A stretch of 64,000 bases of DNA from Phlyctochytrium arcticum (Eukaryota > Chytridiomycota > Chytridiomycetes > Chytridiales > Chytridiaceae): assembly GCA_025602905.1 (NCBI GenBank), contig JAHLKI010000006.1, positions 310,001 to 374,000 of the forward strand, in the 5' to 3' direction. The position numbers and the translations under genes were made by a program. A model generated the notes under the pieces. That model was not told the origin of the DNA. It did not search any database and saw nothing but the letters and a program-made list of their open reading frames with translations. Shown here piece by piece: positions 24,031-36,331 of this stretch. Positions within the stretch are counted from its first letter, which is position 1; every line of letters starts with the position of its first letter.

Positions 24031-27000
24031 TCAAGTCTCTCCATCCAACACCCTTCCTTCGTGTCGGCGCCAACCCCTTGTACTCAATCTGGGAACTAAT
24101 GGCGGTCCAGCGGGCGGATCCCCAATATCAGCTAATTGCTCATCCTCCTCATCATCGCTGTCAAAATCCGAATCGGACTGAAGGGAATCAAATCGAGTGG
24201 GCTGTATGATCGTGTCTTTCAGGCTCGAATTTGACAATGGCGTAAAGCGGAGAGGGGGTCTGATAGGTTGAACGTTGCCAGGTAATGGATGTAATACGTG
24301 AAAGTCTCTCGACAAAGTGCCATCTTTCGGATCAAAAGTACGTCCATGGCTGGATGTTGATAGCTGTATCCCAGTTGAGGGGGTGCTGGTAGGGTCACTA
24401 GGAGCAACCAAAGGGAGGTTGAACGAGCTGTTGTGTGTGGAAGCTAGCGGCGAGCTTTCGGGTGGAGTCTCAAAGCCCATTCGCGTGGAAGAGCTTTGCA
24501 GGTCATGGGTTGTTTGAAGAGTACTTGTTGAGGTAGTGCCCATCTGCTGTTGCTCTTTATCTTGGATCTTGGTCATTTCAGGACGAGGTACGGAATGGCT
24601 AGATCCCGATGCCAAAGTACTGCTACCGCCCTCTCGCTCCTGTCTTGGTCCGGTCGAGGTAGTGTGCTTCCGATTCCGCAGTGCCTGGTTCCCATCATCA
24701 TCCTTGTCCTGATGAGAATCTGTGTCTCGATTGTCACGCCTTCTCCAGAACCGCTTCCGTTTCGTTTTTGTATCGTGGGGGTGGTGCATGGCTCGTACCA
24801 GATCCTTTCGGGTGACCAGACCGACAAGAAACCCGTCTCGGTCAACCACGATAATATGTCGCAAACCCAGTGACCGCAAGACAGAAAACACCTTGGCGGC
24901 AGTCGCGTCTTCGCGGACGATGGTTGGACTAACGTTCATGAGTGTAGTCAGATCAAGGCGCGTTTCAGCGGGATCGTAGGCAGCGGTTTGGAGTAGGGAG
25001 GAGGTAGTCTCATGGAGCAAGTCGCGATAAACAAAGCCGACAGGACGATAGCGGATGACTTGTCGACGATCGGAGTCTTCCACGACAAGTTTCTCACAAA
25101 CAGGAAAGCCGTTGTGACCAGATTCAATGGCCTCCACGCAAGCAGACAGTTTGGCGGTAGTGGTAACCACAACCAAATCGCGTGAAGACATGATCTGACG
25201 CACGCAAATAGTCCGAAGATGATGCGATGGCTCCGAGGGCAAATACGGAGTGTGGTTGTTGTGCATCTCCAGATGATAAAGGGACTCACCCAGAAAACTC
25301 GAAACCCATGCCGCAACAAAGCTGACGATAATCAATGCGGGGATGGCGTCAAAGTCTCCAGTCAGTTCAAAGCAAATGACAATGACTGTGAGAGTCAATC
25401 GGCTCGTCGCTGCCCAAAGACCTGCCATACCAATCAAAGCAATGAACCCGGGATCAATCATCAAAGCCGGCATCATCTGGTTCCAAGCGACGGCGCAAAT
25501 TCGACCGCACACTGCTCCCATAATCAAATTCGGAATCACCAAATCAGTCGGAAGAGCGATATAGTACGTGATCAAGCTCAGTCCTAGGTAGACAGCAAGA
25601 AAGATTCCCAAGCTCCGGATATCTAGTAAAAGGTATAGCCCGCGCGTCAAGAGAAGCTTGAGTTGTCTTTCGGGGGTGGTATATAGCAGAGACCGAATCT
25701 GAAAGTAACAGTCATTCTCAGTGTCCACTTGAGCATGCTGCGCTGTCAAATCGGTATGGGGTGCCAGTTTTTGGAATTCCTCCATCTGTAACATGATTTC
25801 GTCTGGATCAGTTGGAAGGCGTATGATGCCGACTTTTCCTGATCCTTCGTGATCAGAACCTGAGACTTTCATATCGTGACCTTTTTCGCCACTGTTGGTT
25901 TGATTTGGCTCCTTGCCGACGGTAGATGATTTGCGAACTAAACCACCAGCGGGGGACGACGTTTGGCTACCTTTTTTATCGTTGAATCCCTCCTCCGACC
26001 TTCGACCAAAATGCAATCCTATACGCTTTCCCTCTGACCGAAAGTGTGGCAAAAAGGCAGATCCAGTGTCGTCGAACAGAGGCCTACTGGAAGAAGGAGA
26101 GCCCTGTACTCCGATGAGATGTGCCGCTCCACCAGAAGCTGAATTTGGCCTTTCTCCGGGCCCCACAACAGTCAAGTTAGTGTTTTGGAGCAGGGTGCCG
26201 TAAAAATTGTGAATGATACTCTAAAGAACATAGTAGGGTGTTTAGCATGTAGTGTTCACAGTAGCCACGATATGGGCTTACCTGTTGATAGACATTTTTG
26301 AGATCCGGCGGTAGGCAAACACCACCAAAGCCTTCCAGACATTCCTGCAAACTCGCGTCCGAGATACTCGTGGCGTTGATTCCCACACCTTGAAAGCATT
26401 CCGTTGGGGTCCGCAAGGCTACATGGGCAGTGGTTCGTGACAAAGGAACGCATTGGTCTACACCGGGTGTCCTAGGTAACAATACCACAACCAAGGTTGT
26501 GATGATGCAAACTACAGCCACCTCAAAAAGACGAATCGTGCCAAACAACCACCGTTTTGACGAATGACCTGCAAACTTCATCTCGCTCCGATTGCGAAGA
26601 GTATTGAGCGTTTTCTGAGTAATGGACTGCTTTCCTGTCTCAAGCTCTGTTGTGGAAGACTTTTCGCTTGCCCGGTTTGCAAACTGCGTGTCCAAAAACT
26701 TTAGGGTATAAGGTGTGCGAATCTTTTGCACTGCGCTTAGTAGTCGGTTCCAGACCGTGCCGACAATGGCCATGCATACTCCCATTGCGGCCCATCCAAG
26801 CAGTTGCAGAAGAAGTGTTTGGGCATTCAATGGATTGGTTCTGCTGCATTGTACATTGGTCTGTGCACACCCATTGTTGGTCAGGAAATCGTTCAAACAT
26901 ATTTTCAACGTCAAACCCTTACCGGGAAGAGAGTAATCTCCCAGCTCTCCGAATTCTGGCCAATCCGCACGTCGGTCCATGAGTGAAGATGCCGCGCAAA

Positions 27001-28096
27001 TTCATACCCTACCACCAGGAATGCAATCACTGTACAAAATAGTGTCCGCACCATGATATGCGGCTCAAAGAAACTGAGAGTTTCCTCCAAGGTAAACATG
27101 ACGCCGCCGATTGGCGAGCGAAATATGGCGGAAATGGCAACAGCGGCCCCGAGGGTTGCGTAAAGGCGAAGTGCAGACTGTTCCAAGAATACAAACAGAG
27201 CATTCCGACCGGCTTTGGCTGCGGGGTCGTCGTCGGTGTCCTTGCGTTCGCCGTAAAACCAGCGACGAACGACGCGGAGGCGTCTGATGCAGTGAACCAC
27301 AAAAATGGCGAGCGATGCTCCAATCATGGCCATTGGCCCGTCCACTCCAGAATACAAACCGGCAGTAGCGATGCCGAACACACCGAAAAAGCGCGCAAAC
27401 TAATGAAGGTTACTTAGCCGTCAATTTACATGTACGCAACACTGATACGTGAAAAACAAACTTACCATGTTTAAGAGGGTACTTTTGGTAATGGAGTTTG
27501 CACCATTTAGAAACGCAATCAACTGTACCATTCCAGACCCAATCACCCCAGGCGCAAACACCAGGATAATTGTTGCGGGGATCAGTGCCGCCAGTAAACA
27601 TGTCCAGATCGCAAAGATGACTGCCTCTGCCGTATGGCCCTGTTCCATGGAATGGGCAAACGTTTCGATGCGTAGGTCGGCCAGCTTCTCACTCGTGAAG
27701 AAGAGAAAGATGTACAACCAGCAGATAGCAAGCGTAATGATGAGAGCTAGAAAGTATTGCAGCAACTCTTGCACTATGCGCATCGACCGGGACTGGGCGC
27801 GATAGTGTCGTCGCAATCCCGGGCCATCTGGCTCTTCAAATGCAATGCTCTATATACGTATGTCAGGATGATGGCGACACTCATACAGGTGCATGAGCAC
27901 ATACCTCATAAGATGAGTAATGCTGGACTGGAGCATCCGATTGCTTTGCTTCCAATGCCTTGTTATACAGTGTGCTCGCTCGAACAGGGTGGCTTAGAAA
28001 GACCCTCTTGGACAGTGTGGGAGCTGGCCGGACCCCTTCGTTCATATTGACTCTCTCGCCAAGCGGATCTGTGGGTTGATGAAAGTGCACTTGCAA
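24031..28096 (-). CDS. CLC-family chloride channel/transporter with two CBS domains
   Basis: Predicted voltage-gated chloride channel or Cl-/H+ exchanger, probably of an internal membrane. Five exons: 28096-27905, 27849-27466, 27399-26923, 26860-26282, 26220-24031, about 1,273 residues. An alternative start is MNEG at 28045. The N-terminus HYSSYESIAFEEPDG precedes the first helices. Selectivity-filter motifs are present but unusual: GSGMVQ for GSGIPE, and SGVDGP (Asp about residue 212) where most CLCs have GKEGP with the gating glutamate. The third filter region reads TDLVIPNLIMGA. A polar insert of roughly 110-130 residues splits the transmembrane part (start of exon 5). Two CBS domains follow (RQIMSSRDLVVV... 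and LMNVSPTIVREDATA...), then a long Ser/Thr-rich tail. Family membership is firm. Channel or exchanger behaviour cannot be read from sequence because of the altered filter. Confidence 0.95.
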
Positions 28097-29001
28097 CGAA
28101 GACAGGATCTCCAGAAAGGAACAGTTGAATAGTAGATATCAACAATTAGATGTCATCCATTGACCCTCCCGGGGCTCCTCGAGACTAGAAATGTGGATAG
28201 TAGGAAGGCAGCTTGACCAAGTTCTGACTTGAATTCTGCTCGTCGCCCAGTTCCCAAACCAAAATCCAAGATCTTCCCCCCGATAATATATCCTCGAGTA
28301 TGTCCTCCAAAAAGCTGAAGAATTGCTGAACCTCCGGGCTGAGCTTTTGGAAGATCCAGATCTGTGTTCTTTTTGTGTCACCGAACAAAAGTTGGCATGT
28401 CTCGCACAGCACTGCCATCTTGGCCATCTTAGACATTCATCTTGCCCCAAACGGTCTAATCTTTGGCGAAGGAGTATCCTGCAGCAGGCCGTTGCTGATG
28501 GTTGCCCCGTTGAGCACTATACAAACGTATCATGCATTCAGCAAAATGGCGCCGGCGAGATCAGCAAGATTGAAACGGACAGGTTGAGCTTTGCCTGTGG
28601 AACTTGGAGGAATGCACCACAACAAAGACAAGCAGAAGCGCACACCAAGTGTCTTTGGCGCATTCCTGCCACTCCCTGCGAGCGATGGAAGCAGCATCAA
28701 AGAGCTTATCGCGAAAGCAATGACCACTCGGTTCCTGGTTATCCATCACATTGATCTGGCAATGACAAAACCCTTGATGCAAATGTGATTGACTAGATGC
28801 ACAATTATGATTACCAGGTCTTTTCGTGCATCTGCAGATGACTACGACATCTCACTATATCCATCTGTGATCTTTGGGCATTTCACTAGGCTAAGGAAGG
28901 AAACATGATAAATGTGTGCCGTCTGCGAGAAGTGGCACCGTAAGCATGTGCCAGTAAGCCAAAGTTTAGCAGGTTCGTGCGAGGAACAAACTCGTATAGA
29001 A
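28097..29001. other. Intergenic, no gene recognised
   Basis: About 900 bp between the start of the CLC gene and the end of the oxygenase gene. It must contain the CLC promoter. Open frames exist on both strands (83 codons on minus at 28185-28436, 143 codons on plus at 28323-28754), but none shows a family signature and they overlap each other. I see no repeat or RNA gene. Confidence 0.3.
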
Positions 29002-29778
29002 CTACTCGGGGAAAACAAGAATATCTGTCCTAAGTGCGTATTTGCAGCCCTCCGTGACGACCCGGCCTTCGTGTAATGTGCGATGTTCAAACACCACTGC
29101 CAGTCCCTCCTTGGGTACAACATCAACTTGTTCCTTCTTGCCGTCTACAAAGGTGCTGCTCCAGAAAGATGTCTCCCCTCCTTGACAATCTTCATTTAGG
29201 TATATTTGGAAAGTATACTTGGAAACCAGCCCAGACGCCGCATCCTTATAGCTCCCGTCCCTATGCCGAAGAAAGCGGTCACCTGGAAGGTACTTCAAGA
29301 AACGGAGTCGAGGATTCAAGCCCTTGGCATCGTTGGGAAGGAACTTTTGTATGCGGTGAAACATTTGCTCTGATACGAGTTGGGAATCAACAACGCAGCG
29401 CTGGGACCGGCGCACGTCCGTGTTTATGCGCTCATTGCCGTTTCCAACGTTTAACAGGGCTTGCTCATATCCAAGTTGCTCTGTAGCAAGAATAAGTCTT
29501 TTACATTCCTCTGGCGTGAGTATTGGATGCAGCGTGAATGCGTTATTGTCTGTGGATCCAAATATGCGTCTATGTGTTGCAGTAAGAAGCGCGTCCGTAA
29601 GGTCCAGTGCTGGTAAAGAACTGTGAGTCGCGTATGAAATTGCGCGGCGAGAGCAAATAAGGGACGACGGAAGTCTCAAAGTTTTCCACATCTTGCCTGG
29701 ATGTGGGGGATGTGTATAATTTGGCAACAAGGAAGCAGCCGAACGCGTCGCGTCGTGGGACTCAAAAGAGCCGGGCAA
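29002..29778 (-). CDS. 2-oxoglutarate/Fe(II) oxygenase (prolyl-hydroxylase fold)
   Basis: Intronless frame of 258 residues. Predicted 2OG- and iron-dependent dioxygenase of the P4H-type fold. The iron triad is visible: H172 and D174 in RHRDGSY, and H236 in TLHEG. R250 in YALRTD would bind 2-oxoglutarate. The sequence LRFLKYLPGDRF before the HxD pair is typical of the family. The substrate cannot be inferred. If translation begins at the second ATG (residue 30, about 29691), the N-terminus MWKTLRLPSSLICSRRAISY is basic, hydroxylated and free of acidic residues, as in mitochondrial targeting peptides. That start gives 229 residues and may be the real one. Confidence 0.85.
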   Translation of the reverse strand: MPGSFESHDATRSAASLLPNYTHPPHPGKMWKTLRLPSSLICSRRAISYATHSSLPALDLTDALLTATHRRIFGSTDNNAFTLHPILTPEECKRLILATEQLGYEQALLNVGNGNERINTDVRRSQRCVVDSQLVSEQMFHRIQKFLPNDAKGLNPRLRFLKYLPGDRFLRHRDGSYKDAASGLVSKYTFQIYLNEDCQGGETSFWSSTFVDGKKEQVDVVPKEGLAVVFEHRTLHEGRVVTEGCKYALRTDILVFPE

Positions 29779-29869
29779 ATTATGATTACAAACAAAATGT
29801 AGCTACAGTCCATCACAGTAAAATATAAAGAATTTGTGCGCAAAGGGGTATCATACTCGTAGGCCACGG

Positions 29870-32800
29870 CTATGAAGCACCCAGTTTCGGGGTGGTCTTG
29901 AGACCTGCTCTTTTCCCCCCAGTCCCAGGACGCTTAGTTGTTGCGACCAGTTTAGACGGGGATCTTACCGGAGCAGATTTTGGTCTTGATGTTGATTTGA
30001 CTTTAGAGCTGGTATCAGATGCTGCGTTGGGAATTCGGACTTTGCTGACTGGATCTGGTGGTCCTTGACTGCTTGAAGATGGACGGGTCTTGAATGGCGG
30101 GGCGGGGGAGATGCGTACTTCTCTAATAATCTTTTGTTTTGGGGTCCAACTGGCTCCCACGGCTGCCATTCCGTTATTCTGTTGCTCACTGGTGAAATCC
30201 GGAGCGGCCATTACCATACCCTTGCCAGTATGTCCAGGAACGGTACCATTCCCATGAGTTTTGGCATGATGGGATTCAGCCATACCCAAGATCACAGCCT
30301 CCAAGTTTGCATCAGGTTCAGCGGCTGGCGGTGTGGGTGGCGCTGCCAGCATGCCATGCCGAGCAACAGGAGCAGACTTTGGCCGTGAAGATCGATTTCG
30401 CTGAATCCACGACCCGATGCTCACAAAAGCAGATTGACCGGGTATAGGTGTGCCGTGGGAAGGCGGGGGGATGGACGAGTTGGTTGATAGGAGAGTTATA
30501 TGGGGGGAGGCAAGAGGTGGGGCTGAGATGAGTTGTTTGGCAATCGCTGCTGCTGCGGCTCTCTCATCTACTTGACGTATAGTGTCTTGAAGATGTTGCG
30601 GGCGAGCATAGTCTACTGGTCGGCGACCTGCATCACGCTGGCATTCCCCAGCCACTTTGTTGGGAGCGCTAGTTGGGCGATTCTGCTGGGGGTTGCTCGT
30701 CCGGGCGAACGATTCTGAAGTAACTTCCGTGCTCTTTTCCAAAACTTCATTAGTGGGCTTTCGCTTGCGCTTGAATTGCTCTTGTTCCTCGTTCTCCCCA
30801 CTCTCTGATGTTGCTCCCGTCGTTTCTTCTGCATCAGACCATCCGGTTCTCGACCGCCCTGATTCCGGAGACGTGGCTGCAGATCTCGCAGCTGCTTCCT
30901 GAAAGTCATTGATGGCACGCGAAATGAGATCTGACAACAATGGATCGCTTGCCCGAGTCGTTAACAGATGGGAGAGATGGTATATAAGATTAGATTGGCG
31001 CGTTGAATCTGCCGTGATGCGTCTGCAACGTATTCAGTCATTCCGTAGGTCAGGTGAAGGGGCCAAGCATCGATAGAATCTCTACCTCTTTTGTGCCCTC
31101 TCCTCATTCAACCTCCGATTCAAGTGGTCCACTCTATGCTTGCATTTCTCGTGCACCTGAGTTTTGGTCCGCCGCTTTGGCTTGATGGTGGCCTCTACTC
31201 GCGCTCGGCGCTCCTCGTCGTCGGAAATAAATGGCGCATTGCCACCATCACCAATGTGAATGACTGATGCAGGCGGGTGCTGGGAGAGTAGTTTCGTGGT
31301 TGTTGAGATGTTCCACGTCGGTTTGCAAAATTCCGTCTTGCGACTGTTCAGTGAGCCCAGTTAATTACACGTCAAAGTATAAGAAAGGATTGCAGCGCTT
31401 ACCACCACTCTTCCCACTCTTCGTCGTCAAGCTCGCTGCTCTCACCCTCTCTGTCACTTGCGTCATCGTCCCGACTTGTGATGCCGGTTCGTTCTTCCAG
31501 TTCTTTCAGCCTGGCTCTGAGCGTGTTTAGCTTTTTCCGCATTGTACGCGTCCGAAGTCGCCGCCGGGCAAGTTCGTTGACCATGAGTTTTTGCTCCGAT
31601 TCCGCATTCGACTTGAAGACAGAGAGTGCTTGAACTGCTGTTGTCAACTACTTTTCGCCAAAATACAGCTTAGCGGCAGATGCTGGTGGGGTAGTAGTGG
31701 ACGGCTTCGTACCTCGCGATTGATTTTCATGGTTCGATTCGTCTCATCCTTCATCAGAAAGTTCTCGCGCGAGAGCATGGAAATCTTAGAATTACACGCA
31801 TCGTGCTTGCATCTCTGTCAAAAGTAAGGGGTTAGTATGCGTGCCAAGTGTTGTCAAATATTTGCATACCTTCTCCCATTCCGCGGTGACTGCCCGCCGC
31901 ACATCTTCTCGCGTCTTTTCCAATTGCAGGCGTGTAGATTCCAGGAGCTGCCGTTCGCGGCCTTATGTTACTGTTTAAGTGCATCCGAATGATTGCATGG
32001 GTTACATTCAAAAAGCTCACCATATGCTTCATCCAATGTGACCGTATCATACTCATCCACTGTGTTTTGAAGTTTACGATGCAACATGCGCATTTTTGCC
32101 ATCGACGAGGCTGAACCTGCAGCCTGTCCCGCCCCTGCTGCTGCTCCACCTGCGCTGCTGCCCCCACCTGTTCCATATTTGGGGTCCATGGCCAGCGAAG
32201 GCTTAATAACATTGTTGAAGAGTCCTTTTAGTTTGTTGCGACCTGATGTGGCCGCAGCGGGGGTAGGCGCCCGAGAAGGGTGAGGGCTCACATTTGTTGA
32301 TGGTCGGGGGGAAGGCGCTTCAGAGTCGGTTGCGGGAATAGTACCGAGGACCAAATGGGGAGGGATTGATGGGTTTTGCGGGGGCACGGGCGATGAAGAA
32401 AGTGATTGCCTTCGAGAGGCCAACGCTGTTACTGCGGTCGGTTCCGCTCCTGCCAACCGCATGGTCGAACCGGATATGTTTCGCTGGCCAGAGTCTTTGC
32501 TTACTAATGGTGATGCGGCCGCCCCACCACCACCTCCAGCGCTGACCTCCTTGGCAGCCCTGACTGCCTCCGCTAGCGCCACGCCCTCTTCTACCCCATC
32601 TCCTAATGACTCAATGATTGAGTCGTAAAACCTGGCCTTTGACAATGCGGATTCCGTGGTTGTTGGGGAGCTCATCAACTTGGCCGATTGGACCACAGCC
32701 ATGAATGTATTGGTGCGCGAGGCGAGAGATGCTGGGCCAGGCACCGTCGATGCCGTAGTTTGATGAGCGGCCTGGATTGCTGTATGAGCTGCCGAGAGTC

Positions 32801-33158
32801 GGCGCACGCGAGACGCTACATTCTCCGAAAGGGGACTGTCACTTTTTCCATTCGGTCCAGGGTCATCCAGCTCGTCAGCCATACTACTGGCTCGAGATAT
32901 ATTGCCCGTGCTTCCCTTTTCCATCCCCTGAATCTGACCCAATCTTGTTCGCATCCCAGCTATTGCGGTCAAATCTGGTCTTGACCGCGATGTTAGATCT
33001 GTCCGTGATCGGGATATGGACGAGGACTTCATGGCGGATGCGACAGCGGATGCAACTTCGCCAAAGAGTCCATGCGAAGACGGTGGTGCTTCGGCACCTG
33101 TACCATGTTGGATGGGTGAAGAGGGGAGAGCTACTATGGGCGGTTGAGTGTCCGACAT
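29870..33158 (-). CDS. Coiled-coil protein of unknown function
   Basis: Six exons, all phases consistent: 33158-32021, 31961-31870, 31814-31713, 31647-31403, 31343-31086, 31022-29870; 995 residues. The first ~350 residues are Ser/Ala/Pro-rich and low-complexity. The middle (about 365-525) is a predicted coiled coil (ERQLLESTRLQLEKTRED..., LARRRLRTRTMRKKLNTLRARLKELEERTG), broken by a short cluster CKHDACNSK and followed by an acidic stretch DDEEWEEWW. A Cys-containing segment (CRKTEFCKPTW) and a further basic helix come next. The C-terminal third is disordered with repeated RPKSAPV motifs. I do not recognise the family. A structural role, for example cytoskeletal or basal-body, is only a guess from the coiled coil. 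Confidence 0.72.
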
Positions 33159-34095
33159 CAGAGCGAGCGAACGCGTCCCGGTTATGACAAACGCGTTGTC
33201 GTGAAGTAAAACTTAGGGTTGACGGAAACGGGTAAATGAAGGTGACTTCGCGACTGTTTCAGATTTGGACCAATAATTTCGTTGGAAAATGATAAGAAGA
33301 AAAGTGGGGAATAAGGCAGGAAACGTAGCGAAAGTAGTTTAAGAATAGGACAGAATAAATATATTGTTGACTAGTTGAATACAAATCGTTGAGAGAGTTT
33401 CTTCAAAAGCAGCCATATCATCAGTTGATCCTTCACAGAGCCCTAATCACCCCGACAGCGTCGGGTCGGGTCTAATTTCCTTCACACAATGTCCATGCCA
33501 TTTTCTCACCTCCAACGGGAAGAAGGCCCACCTGAACAGCCAATAAATCTCGGGTTCACAGTGTCCGCCAACCAGCGGTATGGTTTAAACATCTACTGTT
33601 TAACCATGCTGCGTTTGCAAGCACTCCCTTGGGAGCTCTCGCTGCGAGACCATCGACTGATTTTATCAAACAACTGGGACATTGGGGGGAGGAGAAGGAA
33701 CGTAGGGTCGAGGAGAAGGACTATATAATGGCTGGGATGTACAAAGCGAACTGCCCCATACGCAAAATCCACAGATATTCCTGCTTTCCAACACCTTTTC
33801 GCAATGCCTATCATCGCTTTCAACAATTCGATGGAGTGGTTCAGTAGATAATGAAGCCTTCCGACTGCCACAGGTGCTGCAGATTGTATTCGTGTATGCC
33901 TGCCGCCGACGCTCAATCCTTTAACATGTTGCGGTTTTCTTTTCAGCAACTGTTTGAGATCGCCCTGCAAAGTTCCAAATTTTTTAGGGTTGGATCGATC
34001 GAAGCAGATGTCACAACCGAACTTTGATATGAATTTTTAGCCAGCTGCAATTTCCCGACGACATTCCATACATACTTCCGCCGTCAAAGTTCAAC
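33159..34095. promoter_or_regulatory. Divergent intergenic region with a hairpin
   Basis: About 940 bp between the starts of the coiled-coil gene and the DNA glycosylase gene, so both promoters lie here. Near 33578-33607 an inverted repeat, ATGGTTTAAAC with GTTTAACCAT seven bases further, can form a hairpin. No gene is assigned; a 125-codon minus frame at 33593-33970 has no recognisable motif. Confidence 0.4.
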
Positions 34096-35724
34096 ATGCC
34101 TGAACTGCCAGCGGTTGAACGAGCACGCAGGCTTATCCACGACAATGTCCTGAACGGCACAATCACAAAAGTGACTTCGGTAGGCAATCCTGTAAGACCG
34201 CTGAAGAAAAACGAAACCAAACCCAAGGCTTTCAGACCGTGGATGATATTGTTTTTATGGGAACAACCAATGTGGAGTTTGCTGAAAAGGTCACTGGCGC
34301 CAAAATCATCGACACTGGACGAATGGGCAAGGTCTTCTACATCATACTCGATCGGCCGACATGTCCCGTATTGCATTTGGGCATGACGGGCAGTGTGAGA
34401 GTATGTGCGCTTTCTGCTCTGCAATGTCATGCCAATGAACTCAATTTTACTTTCTAGCTCAAAGGACAGGAGGGCTTGAAGGTGATCTCTTTGACTAAAC
34501 ATGCCATCCCAAACACCGTTCTTATAATCAATTCGGCTAGCTAGTACGAAGACTTTAGTACCGAATGCGAATTCTGGCCGCCCAAATATTACAAGTTCGT
34601 GCTTCATTTTGCTGATGGCCAGGAGCTAGCTTTTACGGATGCACGCCGGCTCGCGCGGATTAGAGTGGTGGAAGGAGACCCATTGACGCAACCTCCCATA
34701 TCTTTACTTGGATTTGACCCGATACTGAGCATGCCACCATTGGAGGTCTTTAAAGAGGGCGTCAAACGCCGAAAATGTCCAGTCAAGGCGCTGATTTTGG
34801 ATCAGTCATTTAGTGCAGGTGTAGGAAATTGGATTGCCGATGAGGTGAGAATCCTTGTCTTTTGGAGAAGGCAACATACTGACTACTTCCAGGTTCTCTT
34901 TCAAGCCCGGATACACCCGGCCCAGTATACCAACTCGCTTACGGATGCCGAGATAGAGGCCTTGCACGCACAAATTCCGTTTGTCTGTCAGACCGCGGTT
35001 GATGTGAATGCGGATGGGAAAAAGTTCCCAAAAGACTGGCTATATCATTTCCGGTAAGCCCCCCTATCCCTTCCCTCTGACTTTGTCGACACTCACTATC
35101 CTTTAAACACAGATGGGGAAAGGGGAAATTGGCCAATCGAACAAAACAGATGCCCGATGGCAGTGTGATTGATTTCATCACTGTAGGGGGCCGAACCAGC
35201 GCCTATGTGCCTTCGGTGCAGCAATTGCATGAGGGGGATGGCGGTTCAACATCATCTCCGGTAATAGTGGTACCTCACACTATGCTTACAATCACTCACA
35301 CGTCGCACTTGCATAGAAAAAGAAACTTGCTAGGAAGAGAAAAAAGGCACTTCAAAGCTCATCCGACGAAGCAGAAGATAGCAAAGCTGATTTGGCTGCT
35401 GACAGTGCAGAAGAAAAATATGAGACAAAACTTGCACCGCCAGCCAAGAAGCGCTCGCGGACCCTCACCCCGGCTACCACAGCACAATCCGAGGCTCCCA
35501 CAATAGCCACTTCCACCGCATTACGGCGTAGTACGAGAGTGAAAGTACTCTCAATCAAGGACGAGGATGAGCCAGTTCCAGTACTAAAGCGCGCCGCAAC
35601 GCGAAAGAAGGAAACGGTAGCAGCCCCGTCAATCGAGAAACCAGCAGCTGTGAAATCGGAAGTCGGGCAACGGCCCGCGAGGACGCGCAATAGTCCGCGA
35701 CGGCAGGTGGTCAGAAGCGAATAA
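34096..35724 (+). CDS. Formamidopyrimidine-DNA glycosylase (Fpg/Nei family)
   Basis: Base-excision-repair enzyme that removes oxidised purines and cleaves at the resulting abasic site; nuclear. Seven exons: 34096-34179, 34236-34400, 34458-34481, 34545-34844, 34893-35053, 35113-35260, 35317-35724; 429 residues. The catalytic N-terminus is MPELP (Pro2 and Glu3), here MPELPAVE rather than the usual MPELPEVE. A conserved lysine sits in GRMGKVF. The helix-two-turn-helix is AGVGNWIADEVLFQARIHP. As in plant and fungal members, there is no C-terminal zinc finger; the DNA-binding loop is the zincless form (RTKQMPDGSVIDFITVGGRT). The last ~140 residues are a Lys/Arg-rich tail (ARKRKKAL, PAKKRSRT) likely to serve nuclear import or DNA binding. 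Confidence 0.95.
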
Positions 35725-36024
35725 AGTTTTTGTACATACACCTACACATACGACTTTGTCATAATGCGGCACCAGGAAGCGGCAATCATACACTGGGCGC
35801 TTAGATCAAGAGGCATTTGAATCCATTCATAAATTCCTCTCGCGGAACAAAATCATACTTGACGCAAAAATCACGTCGGACTCCGCTACAAGGGCTTCCA
35901 CTCGGTATGCCAGCGGTATGCCAGACAAATTGTGATGTTCAAGATTCATACTTTCTGCAAATTCGACTAGAGTTTCTTCCCCCAGGACGCATCTGGGGAT
36001 GTATTCTTTGAACGTTGAATGTCG

Positions 36025-36325
36025 TGACTGTGCCGCTTTGCGCCACGTTCCGTAAGCGTCGGAGATTTTTGGGGTCAAGAGGATCAACCTTCCAAAAATC
36101 CGTACCTTGGACCGACAAAGTCTTGAACCGACCGTTTTCAATCTCCCAAACAACAACTTCCTAAAATCCGTACCTTGGACCAAAATATCCGACAAAATCT
36201 TGATCCGACCGTTTTCAATCTCCCAAACAACAACCTTCCTAGAATCCGTACTGTGGACCAAAGGTTAATCAAGTTTCCGACAAAATATTGAACCGACCAT
36301 TTTCAAATCCCAAATCATCGTACTT
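36025..36325 (+). repeat. Upstream block of membrane-protein gene A: three ~80-bp units
   Basis: After a leader (GTGACTGTGCC...AAGCGTCGGAGATTTTTGGGGTC) come three diverged tandem units beginning about 36086, 36163 and 36241. Each has the pattern CCTTCC-AAAATCCGTACCTTGGACC...TTGAACCGACCGTTTTCAA. The same leader and a single unit precede gene B (37144-37275). The block is therefore part of the duplicated segment and has expanded, or contracted, in one copy. Being just upstream of the start codons, it is likely promoter or 5' UTR. Confidence 0.8.
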
Positions 36326-36331
36326 ATCACA

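Noticed and set aside
28323..28754. 143-codon plus-strand frame upstream of the CLC gene
   Set aside because: No motif, overlaps several equally long frames on the other strand, and no splice-consistent extension.
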